The notes under the pieces were generated by a model. The model worked only from the letters and a program-made list of their open reading frames with translations, was not told the origin of the DNA and searched no databases. A stretch of 64,000 nucleotides of DNA from Mesostigma viride. Its lineage: Eukaryota; Streptophyta; Mesostigmatophyceae; Mesostigmatales; Mesostigmataceae. Shown here one piece after another: positions 53,763-64,000 of the stretch (position 1 is its first letter; each line of letters begins with the position of its first letter). A program made the translations under genes and the position numbers. The stretch covers positions 961,220-1,025,219 of the forward strand of contig RPFO01000188.1 in assembly GCA_009746045.1 (NCBI GenBank), read 5' to 3'.

Positions 53763-55735
53763 CGACGGGAAGAGATGTGGGCAGGGTGGTCTTTATCATT
53801 TCCCCTAAATTGTACATAAACATAATTGTCCCCTTGATAGTTGCCTCACTTAATAAACATTTGCAAGCAAGTGCTCCTATTGGTTGGGTACATTGCCCGT
53901 GCTGTGTGTTATAATTTAATTGCCCGTGCTGTACCTGGAGCTTGTTTCCTTCAGCCTGAAGGTTTATTATCACGTTGATGGAAACCAGTTGCGACGGTCA
54001 AAATTGCAGCTATTATTCACCTTGGCTATTATTCACTATTTACTTTGTATCATCAAATTTTAATTAATTTATTTATTAAGAACAGGGTGTGGGCGGGGGT
54101 AGTGGCGCTCGGGGGCCTAAAGACGTAGGCGCAAGGTTGCGGTGACCATGCGGTGAATGGTGATCCGATGCCACACTTGGGGTGGTCATCGTACGGGCAT
54201 CGATGACGGTTCAAGAACGCCAGCACTTGCGCAAAAGTATGTAGTTCAAGCAAACACGTGTACCGTCGGCGGGGGAGCACTGAGCCAGCCGCCCTGCGCG
54301 CGGGGCCCACAAAGGCCGGTCACTAGCGCATCAGGTGGCTTAGCAAATAGCGTATTGGCAGCTGTCAAGTCACCCTCAGTGAGTAGTCGCTCAAGGACTT
54401 AGGGGGCTGTTGGCATTGCTATCGGTTAGGCGCGGCGCGTACATGCAGCCCCCGCGGCCCTCGGGCAGGGTCACATTGGCATTGATCACCAAGATGGCAA
54501 CGATGTATTGACGTGGGATCTGTCGCTCAAGGTCGAGCAACTGGTTGAAAAACGCTGCACAATGGGACCTCAGAGCCCCACCAAAAACGACCATCTCATT
54601 CCGTCACCAAATTGGCGCGAGATCCCGAAAATCTGGTCTGCGGGATGGTGCCGACGAGGCCAAAAGTCACGCAGCACCCATGGCGGCCGTGAAAATCCAG
54701 CTAGTGACGGTTTTGAGAACACATTAAGGAAAGCGAATGCACTTTAAGCCGTCATAACTCATCTGCCTCACGTAGATATTTTTTTATCCTCAAGAAATCG
54801 GCCCATTTTTTCGGGGAAACAGGAAAACTTTCGCGGGCTCGGGTCAGGTCCGCTGCATTTTTCAGCGGACCCCTGAAAAACGTCTCACTGGAAACTTATC
54901 GAACATGGCGATCAATTAGCTCGAGGTAAGCCGCTCGCACAATTCTGTGACTAATTCAAAAATTTTTGACCGAAAAACTTTTTGTTAAAATGACCGCCAT
55001 TGTAAATGCTCGTTGCCGCAGCAGTTGGAACTGCCAGGAGGGTGCGTGCGGGGCTAGCTGATCATGGCCGGCAACACACGTAAAAATATGCCACTCCCTC
55101 GTTTCTTTCATTTTTATCATCCCATTTGCGCAACCTGGGTAGCTGCTCGCGGTGTGGGTGCCGGGGATCGAGGGCCTACTCCCTACCCCGCCGCATGGCC
55201 CTCGGCGAGTCGGCGTGGGGACCTCCCGCGAGGTAACCTGAGATATTGTCCATCATTGCCTTGTCTTTCCACCGCAGCCGCACCTTAAGGCTATACGAAG
55301 ATCTTCGTGCGGTCGATCAGCGAGGGCCTTCTTCGCGTCCTAGCTCCTGTGCCATCCATGCAGCCCGGCCCTTTGGGCGCTAAGCTGCTCCAGGGTCACT
55401 ATCGTCATATGTATTCATTGAGAATGATATCTAGATTACGGAGGTGAGATGGGCATGCAACATAAGAAAAACCCGAAAAGGAGAAGAACCCTGAAGAAAT
55501 TAATTGGAATCTAACACGGACATCCAAGGATCACGCCAGCTGCACAAGGTACAACTAACTATGTACATCACAAAACTACGACACGCAGCAACATCGCTGC
55601 CGGCCCACCACGCAGGCCTGGGAAGGATCTAGACTGCATGGGTCGCGACAATTAGTTGTCATATGTATTGAGGGCCCAACCCAAGCTCCGTGGTAGCTTC
55701 GTCCGGTGTTCCAGAGTATTTAGTGCTTGCCAACG
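53763..55735. other. Gene-poor stretch after COQ4
   Basis: AT-rich 3' flank to about 54080, then mixed sequence. Short frames at 54508-54747 and 55064-55288 have no recognisable similarity. No TGTAA was found near the COQ4 stop. Confidence 0.4.
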
Positions 55736-55965
55736 GCAGCGCAGGCCAGACATGGATTGGGAGAATCCGGACCATGGTAGCTCGAGCCAGCCTGCCATTA
55801 TCTTGTCCGCGAGTCGTTTGCAGGATGATGAATATGAATGCAGATGGAAATGTGTAGCCTTGTGCGTTGAATTAATTATGATTTATGGCTGGCTTACGTG
55901 TAGAGCGACTAGATGACCTAGACGGTGCAGGGCCGGAAAAAGCTTGCTTGCACTGTCAGGGCGTG
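55736..55965. repeat. Dispersed repeat, copy 2
   Basis: Diverged partner of 16555-16775: ACCATGGTAGCTCGAGCC, CATTATCTTGTCCG, GGATGATGAATATGAATG, TATGGCTGGCTTACGTG, GATGACCTAGACGGTGC. Orientation is the same. Confidence 0.7.
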
Positions 55966-57070
55966 TGTTTCGAGCCTAATTACTACTGGCCGGGAGTGTC
56001 TAGTGGTGAGCACCATTGCTGTGATCGCCATCCCACCATTTATATCGAGGAAATACCCGATTGAAAACCACTAAAAGGTCTAGCTAGCCCACTTATTACG
56101 TTAGCCATGCCATTAATTAATATAAATTAGCCATGCCATGTTTCCTGAAACGTTCAAGAACTGCATGCACACGATGCAAAGGCAAAAATCCGAAGTCCTG
56201 ACGGCACTTTCAAGTTTCAAATGTGCAGCGGGAACCAAAAGCCCGCGTATGCCAGAAAACATCGTGTTGCTGCAGCGATGCGATGGCGTGGTGTGGACAA
56301 CGAATCCAGTGCCAAGCTCCGAACGGGCGCAAAGGAGATCTGGCATCACAGGGTTCAGATGTGCGTAATCTACCTACAAAAGCAATCCTACTCTGTGGAT
56401 GCGCATGCGCAGCAGCTCAAGAAGTGAGGCGTAGTAGTCCCCGTAGAAAATGCACTTCATAGCAGGCTGCGCGCGGGGCAATGTTGTACCATTCATAAGT
56501 GTCGACATATGGAAGGAGTAGGGCTTGAAACGCGGGTCGCGTGGAAAGGATCGTGAGCGACTGTGTTTGGGGTCAGGCGATGCCGATGGTGAGGCCCGCG
56601 CGCGGCCGGAGAAGCCGAGTGAACCACTAACGCTTGGCTACTGGGTCACCGCTGCCTGCGAGGCCGGGAGGCGAAACTGCAGCCGAACGGCTGCAGGCCG
56701 TACTGAACATATGTACTTGGCTCATCGCAGCCTCCAAACTGCGATTCGTCGAGTTGCGTTTGCTTGACATAATATTGCGTGATAGCTTCGGGAACATATA
56801 TCAGCGTATGCGTCTTAGATTTCAAGACCAAGGCACGAAGCGATTGTGATATTCACGGCCGAATTTGGGGCCCAAAAGTGAAAGTTATGAGCTCCCGGCG
56901 CCGTCAGTCATGGCTACCTCGTGGCTTGGAACAAATTTAGAGGCGCCGGTTGGGATCGATCGAGAGATCCATCCATCCATTTGGGTTAACTCGTGCTCTG
57001 TGAAGTTCCCCAGCGGGAGCACTCCCCACGGGCCCCGCGGCCCGTTGCTAGCCAGGGTAGAAGTCCGCAG
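55966..57070. other. Gene-poor stretch
   Basis: No supported gene. Short frames at 56138-56368 and 56525-56767 lack known motifs. A decayed TTAA-element end (TGCTCTGTGAAGTTCCCCAG) sits at about 56993-57025. Confidence 0.35.
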
Positions 57071-57072
57071 GT

Positions 57073-57510
57073 GGAGGTTAATTAATTAAACTCGTGCTCC
57101 CGTTGGGGAGTCACGGAGCACCGAAGTGCTTTTAATCCCTGTGTGTGCTCTACAGGAGAAAGGGCAGAGACCCCCAGTCTCCTTCATGCCAAAGGCATGC
57201 CCCAGCTGCATTCGGGCGCGCTAGCTAAACGGACACGCTAACGATCCGGCAGTCTGTGGGTGCAATAGGATCCATGCAGTGAGCATATCATAGCAAAGAG
57301 CGTGGGCAAGTAATCTGAACATAGCCAGGGCGCGTTTTTCCGCGTTTTCCGCGGCCCGGTACTGAACGCAAATGGTTTTCACCTTTGCGGAGTGCCTGAT
57401 CAAATAGCCAGGGCGTAGCATGGCTGTATACTAGGACTAGGCTAAGGCTATGGCTGGTTGTGTACCGTGCGTTGGCGGCACGTGACTAGGTGTGTTGGCA
57501 CAGGTGGAGG
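57073..57510 (-). mobile_element. TTAA-tailed 3' UTR, copy related to 48.6 kb
   Basis: Nearly the same sequence as 48620-48945 (CTCGTGCTCCCGTTGGGGAG through GCAAGTAATCTGAACATAGC and GGCTGGTTGTGTACCGTGCG), interrupted by an extra block of about 80 bp at about 57330-57410 (gcgtttttccgcgttttccgcgg). That block is flanked by repeats of ATAGCCAGGGC, consistent with an insertion or local duplication. Confidence 0.8.
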
Positions 57511-57529
57511 TTATTGGTCCTGAGGATAG

Positions 57530-57735
57530 CCGCTACACTACCGCCTCGTCTGCCATTACAGTAGAGGACAGCTCGGATGAGGATTAAATCCCCATCTAGT
57601 GCTTAACGGTTGGGGGATGATGCAGACGATATTTGCTTAAACTTTTGTGTAATTATTTTTCTAATGAGATAAGCATAGTACTCCGGCCGTGGCATGCCTT
57701 TGCGCATGACACACAAGTACTTACTTACTTACAGC
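57530..57735 (+). mobile_element. 3' end of TTAC-tailed LINE, copy 3
   Basis: Frame ends SSAITVEDSSDED with TAA (premature compared with the YIPI ending at 34.2 kb), then the shared GGGGGATGATGCAGACGATA and CTAATGAGATAAGCATAGTA blocks and a TTAC tail. Confidence 0.8.
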
Positions 57736-57754
57736 GGGAGCACGAGTCTAATTA

Positions 57755-57800
57755 ATTATTAATTAATTATTAATTAATTCTAAATTAATTATAAACTAAT
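57755..57800 (+). repeat. TTAA-rich junction between elements
   Basis: GCGGGAGCACGAGT then TTAA/TTAAT repeats: the very end of another TTAA-tailed copy abutting the TTAC tail. Confidence 0.6.
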
Positions 57801-57899
57801 ACCACGATCGCGACATTCCCCCATTTAAAAATTAATTCCTTCACCCATAGACGCACTGCGTTTATCTTCGATGCACTGTGTTTATATAATGCTCCCATC

Positions 57900-58812
57900 A
57901 CGCAGTACGTCACGTGCTTGGTAAATTACACAGTCCTCATAACGGTGCCAATGAAGCTGCCCCACTTCCATGGGCGCATATATATGACCCCGCTGGCCCG
58001 GCTGGCGATGCTCCTCGCACCCAGCTAGACCGGCCTGGGCGGACATGCTCAAGCAACACACCACCTCCACCACCTCCGCCGTCGCAGCACAGCTCCAGCA
58101 GCAGACGCTTGACCTCCGCGAGGAGGCCGAGCTCTCGCCAAGCGCAGCCTTAACGTCGTCGTCAAGAACTTCGACCTGGTGGAAGGTGGGAATTCCGGGC
58201 TTGCACGGGCGTTTCAAGAGGGAAATCCTTGGTACGTCGCATGGGCCTCATTGGTGAGATCAAGCTGGACGCCCACCGCCTTCCCCGCTCGCGGCGTAAG
58301 GCAGGGGCGCCTCCGCTTCTGCTCATCTTTGAGAAACCGGCGGACAAGATTTCTTATCTCAGACGCCGCAAGCGGCTCGAGAAGACTCGCTACACCCTGG
58401 ACGACGACTTGACCCTGGCGCAGCAACAACGGCGACGGGAGCTATGGCCGACCTACCTCCAGCTCCGGCAGACCGCGGCGGGGAAGCTGGTTTACTGGAA
58501 GGGGGCGGCCATCTACGTCGGCCACAAGCCCTGGCAAGCGACCCCCGCGTCCCCAGCACCTCCAGACACCCCAGCTAAGGGGAATACAGCAGTACTTAGT
58601 AGTGTAGGCATGCTCCCCCCTTACCCGGGCATAGCGTGATAGACCATGAGGGTACAGGTGCCTTGGTGCACCTAGAGCAGGGGTAGCTTACATTCCCACC
58701 CTTGCATGAAGTAGCCTAGAATGTATTAAAAGCCATATGCCCCTTCTCAGGGCTATGTGCTACATCTACTCCCAACGGAGTGATGTTGATAATTAATTAA
58801 TTAATTAATTAG
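57900..58812 (+). mobile_element. ORF1-only non-LTR element, copy 3
   Basis: Plus-strand ORF1 remains: LKQHTTSTTSAVAAQLQQQT near 58045, then an open frame 58229-58639 with MGLIGEIKLDAHRLPRSRRK, PPLLLIFEKPADKISYLRRR, YTLDDDLTLAQQQRRRELW and VYWKGAAIYVGHKPWQATPA. A 3' UTR follows with the CATATGCCCCTTCTCAGGG block and a TTAA tail (58790-58812). No ORF2. The HKPWQATPA ending is shared with the 32.4-kb copy. Confidence 0.75.
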
Positions 58813-58984
58813 TAGTGTAGAATAGTCAGGCCTAGCCACCGCGGCCTTGTACATTAATTAATTAGGCCTTGTACATGTACGCCTACTACAGGCCCCATAC
58901 CAGCTGATGCCTTAGCATTATTTAGCCATGTACATGTGTGCCGGTATGATGTGCACCAGATGATGCCGGCCTAGCTTTATTTAG

Positions 58985-59250
58985 TTATGCTGTGCCCATG
59001 CAGAGAGTTACTCTCTGCTGAGAAGCCATGCCCTAGCCTTTGTATAGCCATGATGATCTTCCCCCCTATGTCCGCGCCCTAGGTGCTGGAATACATAGTG
59101 GTGTGCAGGTGCACTTTGTGCATCCAGAGCAGGTGAAGTTTACACCCTATCCTTGCAGGAAGTAGCCCAGAATGTATTAAAAGCCATATGCCCCTTCTCA
59201 GGGATATGTGCTACATGTACTCCCAACGGAGTTATGTTACAATTCAATTC
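58985..59250 (+). mobile_element. 3' UTR fragment of TTAA/AATTC-tailed element
   Basis: Repeats the 3' UTR of the 58.6-kb element (AGAGTTACTCTCTGCTGAGA, GTAGCCCAGAATGTATTAAA, CATATGCCCCTTCTCAGGGA, ACTCCCAACGGAGTTATGTT) but ends in (AATTC)n, a variant tail. Confidence 0.75.
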
Positions 59251-59807
59251 AATTCAATGCTCCGGTGGAATGGCGCACAACTAAAGATTTAGTAACATAT
59301 ACAGAGTACGGCATGCCACAATCCGGCTCTGAAAAGAAGCTCTGGGACATCACCTCTTCAACTCTTGGTGCAGCAGTCGTCAGTTTCGAAGAAAAATCGC
59401 TAGCTAGCAAGCCAGTTGAGAATTTGGCGCCTAGCTTCATATAAATCAACCTAGGCACCCTCCTGCCTACAGTAGTTGTTGACGAACAAGGACAGTTTCC
59501 TGGCATTCCTCACATAAACGAGCCCTTCTCTCTTCTAGCCTCATCCCTTCAACGTAGCATGCAAAAGGTGGCTAGATGCGTGCGCCAAACAGCACTCTTA
59601 TATACACATGCAACCTTGCATTTTATCATTGCTACATGGCCTCCCACAAATTTGACAAGGTAAGCTTAATTGATAGCTTGGCGTGCCGCCGTGCCCCCCC
59701 GCTACCCCCCCCCCCCTTGCCAAGGAAGGGCAATCAGAGCGCAAAGCATTATTTCTCGCAAAATGACGACCCCAAACCCGGGCGGGGTCAACCTCAAAGA
59801 GCTGTAA
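59251..59807. other. 3' flank of hydrolase gene
   Basis: No supported gene on either strand. A C-run lies at 59700-59716. Confidence 0.35.
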
Positions 59808-60218
59808 CTAGGTAGTGACCTGCTGCGGTGGCGCGGCTGGCTGTCCCAGCGTCGACCGGTGGCTCTCTTGGGACATGCGTTCCCTGAGAGGCCTCGGTGT
59901 GGCCTCCTTGCCCGACCGTGGGGTCGCTTCCTTGCCCGAGCGCGGCGTCGCCTCTTTGCTGGCGACCGACCGGTGGGACCTCGGGGTGGCTTCGCGGTGC
60001 ACCTCCCCCTCCCAATAGGACACGGCGCCGAGGTGCTCCAGCTGCTTGACAAACTTGATAATGGCGGACGTCACGGTGCCGTTGTAGGTGGGCGTCTCGA
60101 GCTCAAAGTGGCCCACCCCCTTGATGACGTGCTGGAACTTTGGGGCCACGGCTTTCGCGAACACGGATGCGAATTGCTTCATGGAGGTGAAGCCGTCCTC
60201 GGAGCCGACGATGAACAG
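59808..60218 (-). CDS. Hydrolase last exon
   Basis: Acceptor aaaccaccag, stop TAG at 59810-59808. Carries the acid and histidine of the catalytic triad, then an octapeptide-repeat tail of KEATPRSG type (60000-59900). Confidence 0.75.
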   Translation of the reverse strand: MFIVGSEDGFTSMKQFASVFAKAVAPKFQHVIKGVGHFELETPTYNGTVTSAIIKFVKQLEHLGAVSYWEGEVHREATPRSHRSVASKEATPRSGKEATPRSGKEATPRPLRERMSQESHRSTLGQPAAPPQQVTT

Positions 60219-62253
60219 CTGGTGGTTTGGCAGGGGCGGCAACGGCGATGTTGATAGGGATGATGGGGATGGGGGTTAGTGGTGACAGCAATGGTGATAG
60301 GGATGATAGGGATGGAGGTTAGTGGTGACAGGGAAGGTCATAGGGTGAGAAAGGTATGATAGGGCGGTCAGAGAGTGAGATAGGAGCAGTGATAGGGACG
60401 AAGACACGAAATCAGGATAGAGATGGGGACAAGGATGGTGACATGGTTGGTTTTAAGGACAGCAGTAGGGATCATGATATGTAGAATACATGATGGTAGA
60501 TTCTGGTAATGAAGGTTAGATGCAAGCATTAATAGAAACAACTGGCGTGACTGGCCATAACAAGAAGACAAACATAACAACTAGGAAACCATCATCACAC
60601 ATGAGAGATTCCGGGAAGTTCGGTCTGACCTTGCCCTTCCCTTAGCTTAAGGGAAGGGTGAGAGCCCAAAATGGTAAGGATGACTCGTTCGAGCAGCCTT
60701 CCGAACACTTTTGACTTCCCGTAACTGACGGCAGGAAGAGTTGAATAAAGTGGCAGCAAAGGCACGCTCGGTTCAGATGTACGCACGAACGGTACGCACC
60801 CTCTTCTTTCAGCCTGTCTTGTGTGCACGCGCCCACGTACCCGCGCCTGCACGGGCAAACCTAAGGGTAATTCCCTTTGGCTTGGCCCTTTTAAGGACAA
60901 AGAAAGTAAGAAAAATCCTTCAGCGGCGGCACTTATCCCTTGTGGTCCATATGGACGGTACGGCTCGACCTTTAAAGGGAAGGGAAATTTCAGTTTGCCC
61001 TTCTCCGGAATCTCTCGACATAACAAGGAACCCGTAAAAGCATACCTTTTCTTGTGGTTGTACAGGCCCTCCCTCCCCCCTCCCCCCTGCCCCCTCCCCC
61101 TTCCCCCTCCCCCCTCCCCCTTCCCCCCACCCCCCTCCCCCCCTCCCCCCTCCCCCTCCCCCCCCTCCCCCCTCCCCCCCTCCCCCCTCCCCCCTCCCCC
61201 CTCCCCCCCCCTCCCCCCTCCCCCTCCCCCCTCCCCCCTCCCCTCCCCCCTCGCCCCCTCGCCCCTCCCCCTCCCCCTCCCCTCCCCCCCCTCCCCCCTC
61301 CCCCCTCCCCCCTCCCCCTCCCCCTCCCCTCCCCCCCTCCCCCCTCCCCCCTCCCCCTCCCCCCTCCCCCCCTCCCCCCCCCCCTCCCCCCTCCCCCCCT
61401 CCCCCTCCCCCCTCCCCCCCTCCCCCCTCCCCCCCTCCCCCCCCTCCCCTCCCCCCTCCCCCCTCCCCCCCTCCCCCCCTCCCCCTCCCCCCTCCCCCCC
61501 TCCCCCCTCCCCCCTCCCCCCCTCCCCCTCCCCCCCCCCCCTCCCCCCCTCCCCCCCCCCTCCCCTCCCCCTCCCCCCTCCCCCCTCCCCCCCTCCCCCT
61601 CGCCCCCTCCCCCCTCCCCCTTCCCCCTCCCCCTCCCCCTCCCCCTCCCCCTCCCCCCTCCCCCTCCCCCCCCCTCCCTCCCTCCCCCTCCCTCGCCCCC
61701 TCCCCCCCTCCCCCCTCGCCCCTCCCCCCCTCCCCCCCTCCCCCCTCCCCTCCCCCCCTCCCCTCCCCCCTCCCCCCCTCGCCCCCTCCCCCCCTCCCCC
61801 CCCTTCCCCACCCTCTCCCCGTTTCTCATCTACAACACCCCCCAACCCCACTCTTGTTCTTTGCCGCCCTCTTGTTTCTCTTTCTTCCTCAGACTTGGCG
61901 CTCGTCCCGAAACCCATCCCCAACCGCAGTACAGCCCCCTTTGTTATATCTTTATTCTTTCCCTTTGTTATATCTTTATTCTTTCCCTTTGTTATATCTT
62001 TATTCTTTCCCTTTGTTATATCCTTATTCTTTCCCTTTGTTATATCTTTATTCTTTCCCTTTGTTATATCTTTCTTTCCAATCTCTCCCCCCTCCTCATC
62101 CCCCCCCTCGTACTCGGCCCTGGCCCCTCACCTTTGGCTTGGTGGAGGTGGCACGTTTTCAAAGTGGCGCCGAAGAAGAGTGAGGCACTGTTGCCAAAGG
62201 GGTAACCGATGCCCACGTAGGCCGCCACGCCTTCCACACCTCCAGCGCGCTGC
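59808..62253 (-). CDS. Alpha/beta hydrolase, C-terminal exons
   Basis: Two minus-strand exons are recognisable: 62253 (or 62249) to 62132, reading VAAYVGIGYPFGNSASLFFG, and 60218-59808, reading LFIVGSEDGFTSMKQFASVF and HVIKGVGHFELETPTYNG. These match the C-terminal half of small alpha/beta-hydrolase-fold proteins: the strand with catalytic Asp (GSEDGFTS) and the catalytic His (GVGHFE). The nucleophile exon must lie further right. The upstream exon's donor (CCAAAG/gtgagg) leaves phase 1 while the last exon starts in phase 0, so a small exon in between is missing from this model or the donor differs. The C-terminus is extended by a Ser/Lys/Arg-rich tail with SGKEATPR repeats. Substrate unknown. 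Confidence 0.7.
60219..61065. other. Hydrolase intron, unique part
   Basis: Contains ATGATAGGGATGG-like degenerate repeats (60240-60440). No supported exon. Confidence 0.4.
61066..61812 (+). repeat. (CCCCCT)n tract, about 750 bp, G4-prone on minus
   Basis: C4-10 runs separated by single T on plus, so the hydrolase pre-mRNA carries about 750 nt of G-runs separated by A. Long frames in both directions are artefacts of the repeat. Confidence 0.95.
61937..62080 (+). repeat. 24-bp minisatellite, 6 copies
   Basis: CTTTGTTATATCTTTATTCT plus TTCC in six near-perfect tandem units, intronic for the hydrolase gene. Confidence 0.95.
62132..62253 (-). CDS. Hydrolase penultimate recognised exon
   Basis: Acceptor gtatgcag (exon from 62253) or, four bases in, gcaggcag (exon from 62249); donor CCAAAG/gtgagg at 62132/62131. 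Encodes the beta strand and loop VAAYVGIGYPFG of the alpha/beta fold. Confidence 0.65.
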
Positions 62254-62284
62254 CTGCATACGATGAATGCATAGAAGTAATAAT

Positions 62285-62595
62285 AAGAGATCAATGAGAC
62301 ACCAGCGCGCTGCCTGCATAGTACATTTCTGGCTCATCATCACAGTTTCTGATTTCATCATTTGCACATACATTTCTGCCTTCTGGCAATGCGCTGGCTG
62401 TCTCATTGATATACATAGGAGCAGAATAACCGTTAACACCTTGAATACAAAGTAGATGAGACAACCGGCACGCTGCCTGCAACCCGCCACATGTTTGAAC
62501 AACTGTGGCTTGATAGTTAGTGCACAGTGGTGTCCCTACAGCATTCGTTGATGGTCATACGCGTGAGACAACCGGCACGCTGCCTGCACCCGGCA
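62285..62595 (-). repeat. Copies of the hydrolase exon acceptor junction
   Basis: The acceptor plus exon start TGCAGGCAGCGCGCTGGaggTG (62258-62236) recurs upstream on minus at about 62320-62295 (TGCAGGCAGCGCGCTGGTG), 62481-62457 (TGCAGGCAGCGTGCCGG) and 62590-62566 (the same). Each is followed by TTGTCTCA or TGTCTCA. Confidence 0.85.
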
Positions 62596-63075
62596 AGTGT
62601 GGGTCACCGTCCTTTGAATAACGCAGACTGAGGATCCAGCCGCCCCCTGACTACCAGAAATGCGTGACCTGGCGTTTTGCCAGCCGTCGACATCCAGGGA
62701 GCCAGGCAGGTTAGGTTGAACAAGCTGGCTTGCAATCACGAGGTGCTAACAGGCGCAGGCTATTTAAGCCATCCTTCTGTCCATATAAACGAACATTAGC
62801 CACCTATCACTTGCAGGTAGGAGTTAAAAAAAAGACATGTGCAGTATGCACGACGACCTATACAAATGGCAGGTTGATCAAACTACATCACCAATTCATA
62901 TGCCACTTTCATATCCACCATCAAGAGTTTCAAAAGAACGTCACAGTTCGGGAATGCTTGAGTAATTCAACCACCATAATGCAACCCACCCCAAACAGCA
63001 ACCAAGCACTGTCCTCGTTTCCGGCGTCCATAAAACTTAAAACAAGAGGGACATGACAAGGCCTGACAGATCAAC
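62596..63075. other. No supported gene
   Basis: A plus frame at 62730-63056 and short minus frames have no recognisable motif; this is probably intron or 5' part of the hydrolase gene. Confidence 0.3.
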
Positions 63076-63084
63076 AATACACAC

Positions 63085-63126
63085 ACACAGACAGAGAGAG
63101 AGAAAGAAGGGGGGGGGGGGGGAGAG

Positions 63127-63207
<81 letters not shown>

Positions 63208-64000
63208 GGAGGAGGGAGGGAGGGAGGGAGGAGGGAGGGAGGGAGGGAGGGAGGGAGGGAGGGAGGGAGGGGAGGGATGGAGGGAGGGAGGGAGGGAGGA
63301 GGGAGGGAGGGAGGGAGGGAGGGAGGGAGGGAGGGAGGGAGGGAGGGAGGAGGGAGGGAGGGAGGGAGGGAGGGAGGGAGGGAGGGAGGGAGGGAGGGAG
63401 GGAGGGAGGGAGGGAGGAGGGAGGGAGGGAGGGAGGGAGGGAGGGAGGGGGGAGGGAGGGGAAGGGAGGGAGGGAGGGAGGGAGGGAGGGAGGGAGGGAG
63501 GGAGGGAGGAGGGAGGGAGGGAGGGAGGGAGGGAGGGAGGGAGGGAGGGAGGGAGGGAGGGAGGGAGGGGAGGGAGGGAGGGGAGGGAGGAGGAGGGAGG
63601 GAGGGAGGGAGGGAGGGAGGGAGGGAGGGAAGGGAGGGAGGGAGGGAGGGAGGGAGGGAGGAGGGAGGGAGGGAGGGAGGGAGGGAGGGAGGGAGGGAGG
63701 GAGGGAGGGAAGGGAGGGAGGAGGGAGGGAGGGAGGAGGGAGGGAGGAGGGAGGAGGGAGGGAGGGAGGAGGGAGGGAGGGAGGAGGGAGGAGGGAGGGA
63801 GGGGAGGGAGGGAGGGAGGGAGGGAGGGAGGGAGGGAGGGAGGGAGGAGGGAGGGAGGGAGGGAGGGAGGGAGGGAGGGAGGGAGGGAGGGAGGAGGGAG
63901 GGAGGAGGGAGGGAGGGAGGGAGGGAGGGAGGGGGGAGGGAGGGAGGGAGGGAGGGAGGGAGGGAGGGAGGAGGGAGGGAGGAGGGAGGAGGAGGGAGGG
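63085..64000 (+). repeat. (GA)n then (GGGA)n array, continues past window
   Basis: A CA/GA run, about 30 AG units (63135-63204), then about 800 bp of GGGA with scattered GGA and GGGGA variants up to the last base. Purine-only on one strand; could form triplex or G-quadruplex structure. Confidence 0.97.

Noticed and set aside
60595-62266. Frames of 280-480 codons rich in Pro/Ser or Gly/Arg/Glu
   Set aside because: Pure products of the (CCCCCT)n tract; no flanking protein-like sequence in the same frame.

Overview
This is nuclear DNA of a eukaryote, most likely a flagellated green alga (Chlorophyta, probably Chlamydomonadales; the genus cannot be told). The evidence is GC-rich coding exons in a repeat-laden background, many GT-AG introns mostly in phase 0, the chlorophyte-type poly(A) signal TGTAA after several stops, a cilium-specific CFAP43/44-type gene, and L1-type non-LTR retrotransposon debris. 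No prokaryotic operon, CRISPR array or recognisable RNA gene was seen. All exon models were built by hand from reading frame, splice sites and phase; none was checked against transcripts or databases.

Layout. (1) 1-14.6 kb: the 3' part of a plus-strand coiled-coil protein gene (12 exons modelled, about 565 residues visible, TGTAA after the stop). (2) 14.9-20.4 kb: a decayed LINE ORF2 (minus), a tandem pair of a repeat element framed by (GAAT)n arrays, and a C-type-lectin-like coding fragment (minus). (3) 21-25.2 kb: gene-poor, with two short terminal-inverted-repeat elements. (4) 25.4-30.5 kb: a plus-strand gene of unknown function with two large GC-rich exons. (5) 30.7-36.7 kb: nested non-LTR retrotransposon fragments with 4-bp repeat tails (TTAC, TTAA types). 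(6) 37.1-51.7 kb: a complete minus-strand WD40 plus coiled-coil ciliary gene of the CFAP43/CFAP44 type (8 exons, 2,269 residues predicted). (7) 52.9-53.8 kb: an intronless COQ4 gene, divergent from the CFAP gene. (8) 53.8-59.2 kb: more retroelement copies. (9) 59.8-62.3 kb: the C-terminal exons of an alpha/beta hydrolase (minus). (10) about 63.1-64.0 kb: a long GGGA microsatellite running off the window.

The most striking pattern is that introns of three unrelated genes repeatedly contain extra copies of the adjacent exon-intron junction: the last or first few dozen exon bases together with the splice site. Some are single decayed copies; one has been amplified into an array of about 50 copies. 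They look like successive local duplications seeded at splice junctions, so the long introns here may have grown, at least partly, from their own splice sites.

The second notable pattern is a set of ORF1-only non-LTR retroelements, in which an L1-ORF1-like RNA-binding domain is followed directly by a 3' UTR and a TTAA tail with no reverse transcriptase. These would be algal counterparts of mammalian half-LINEs.
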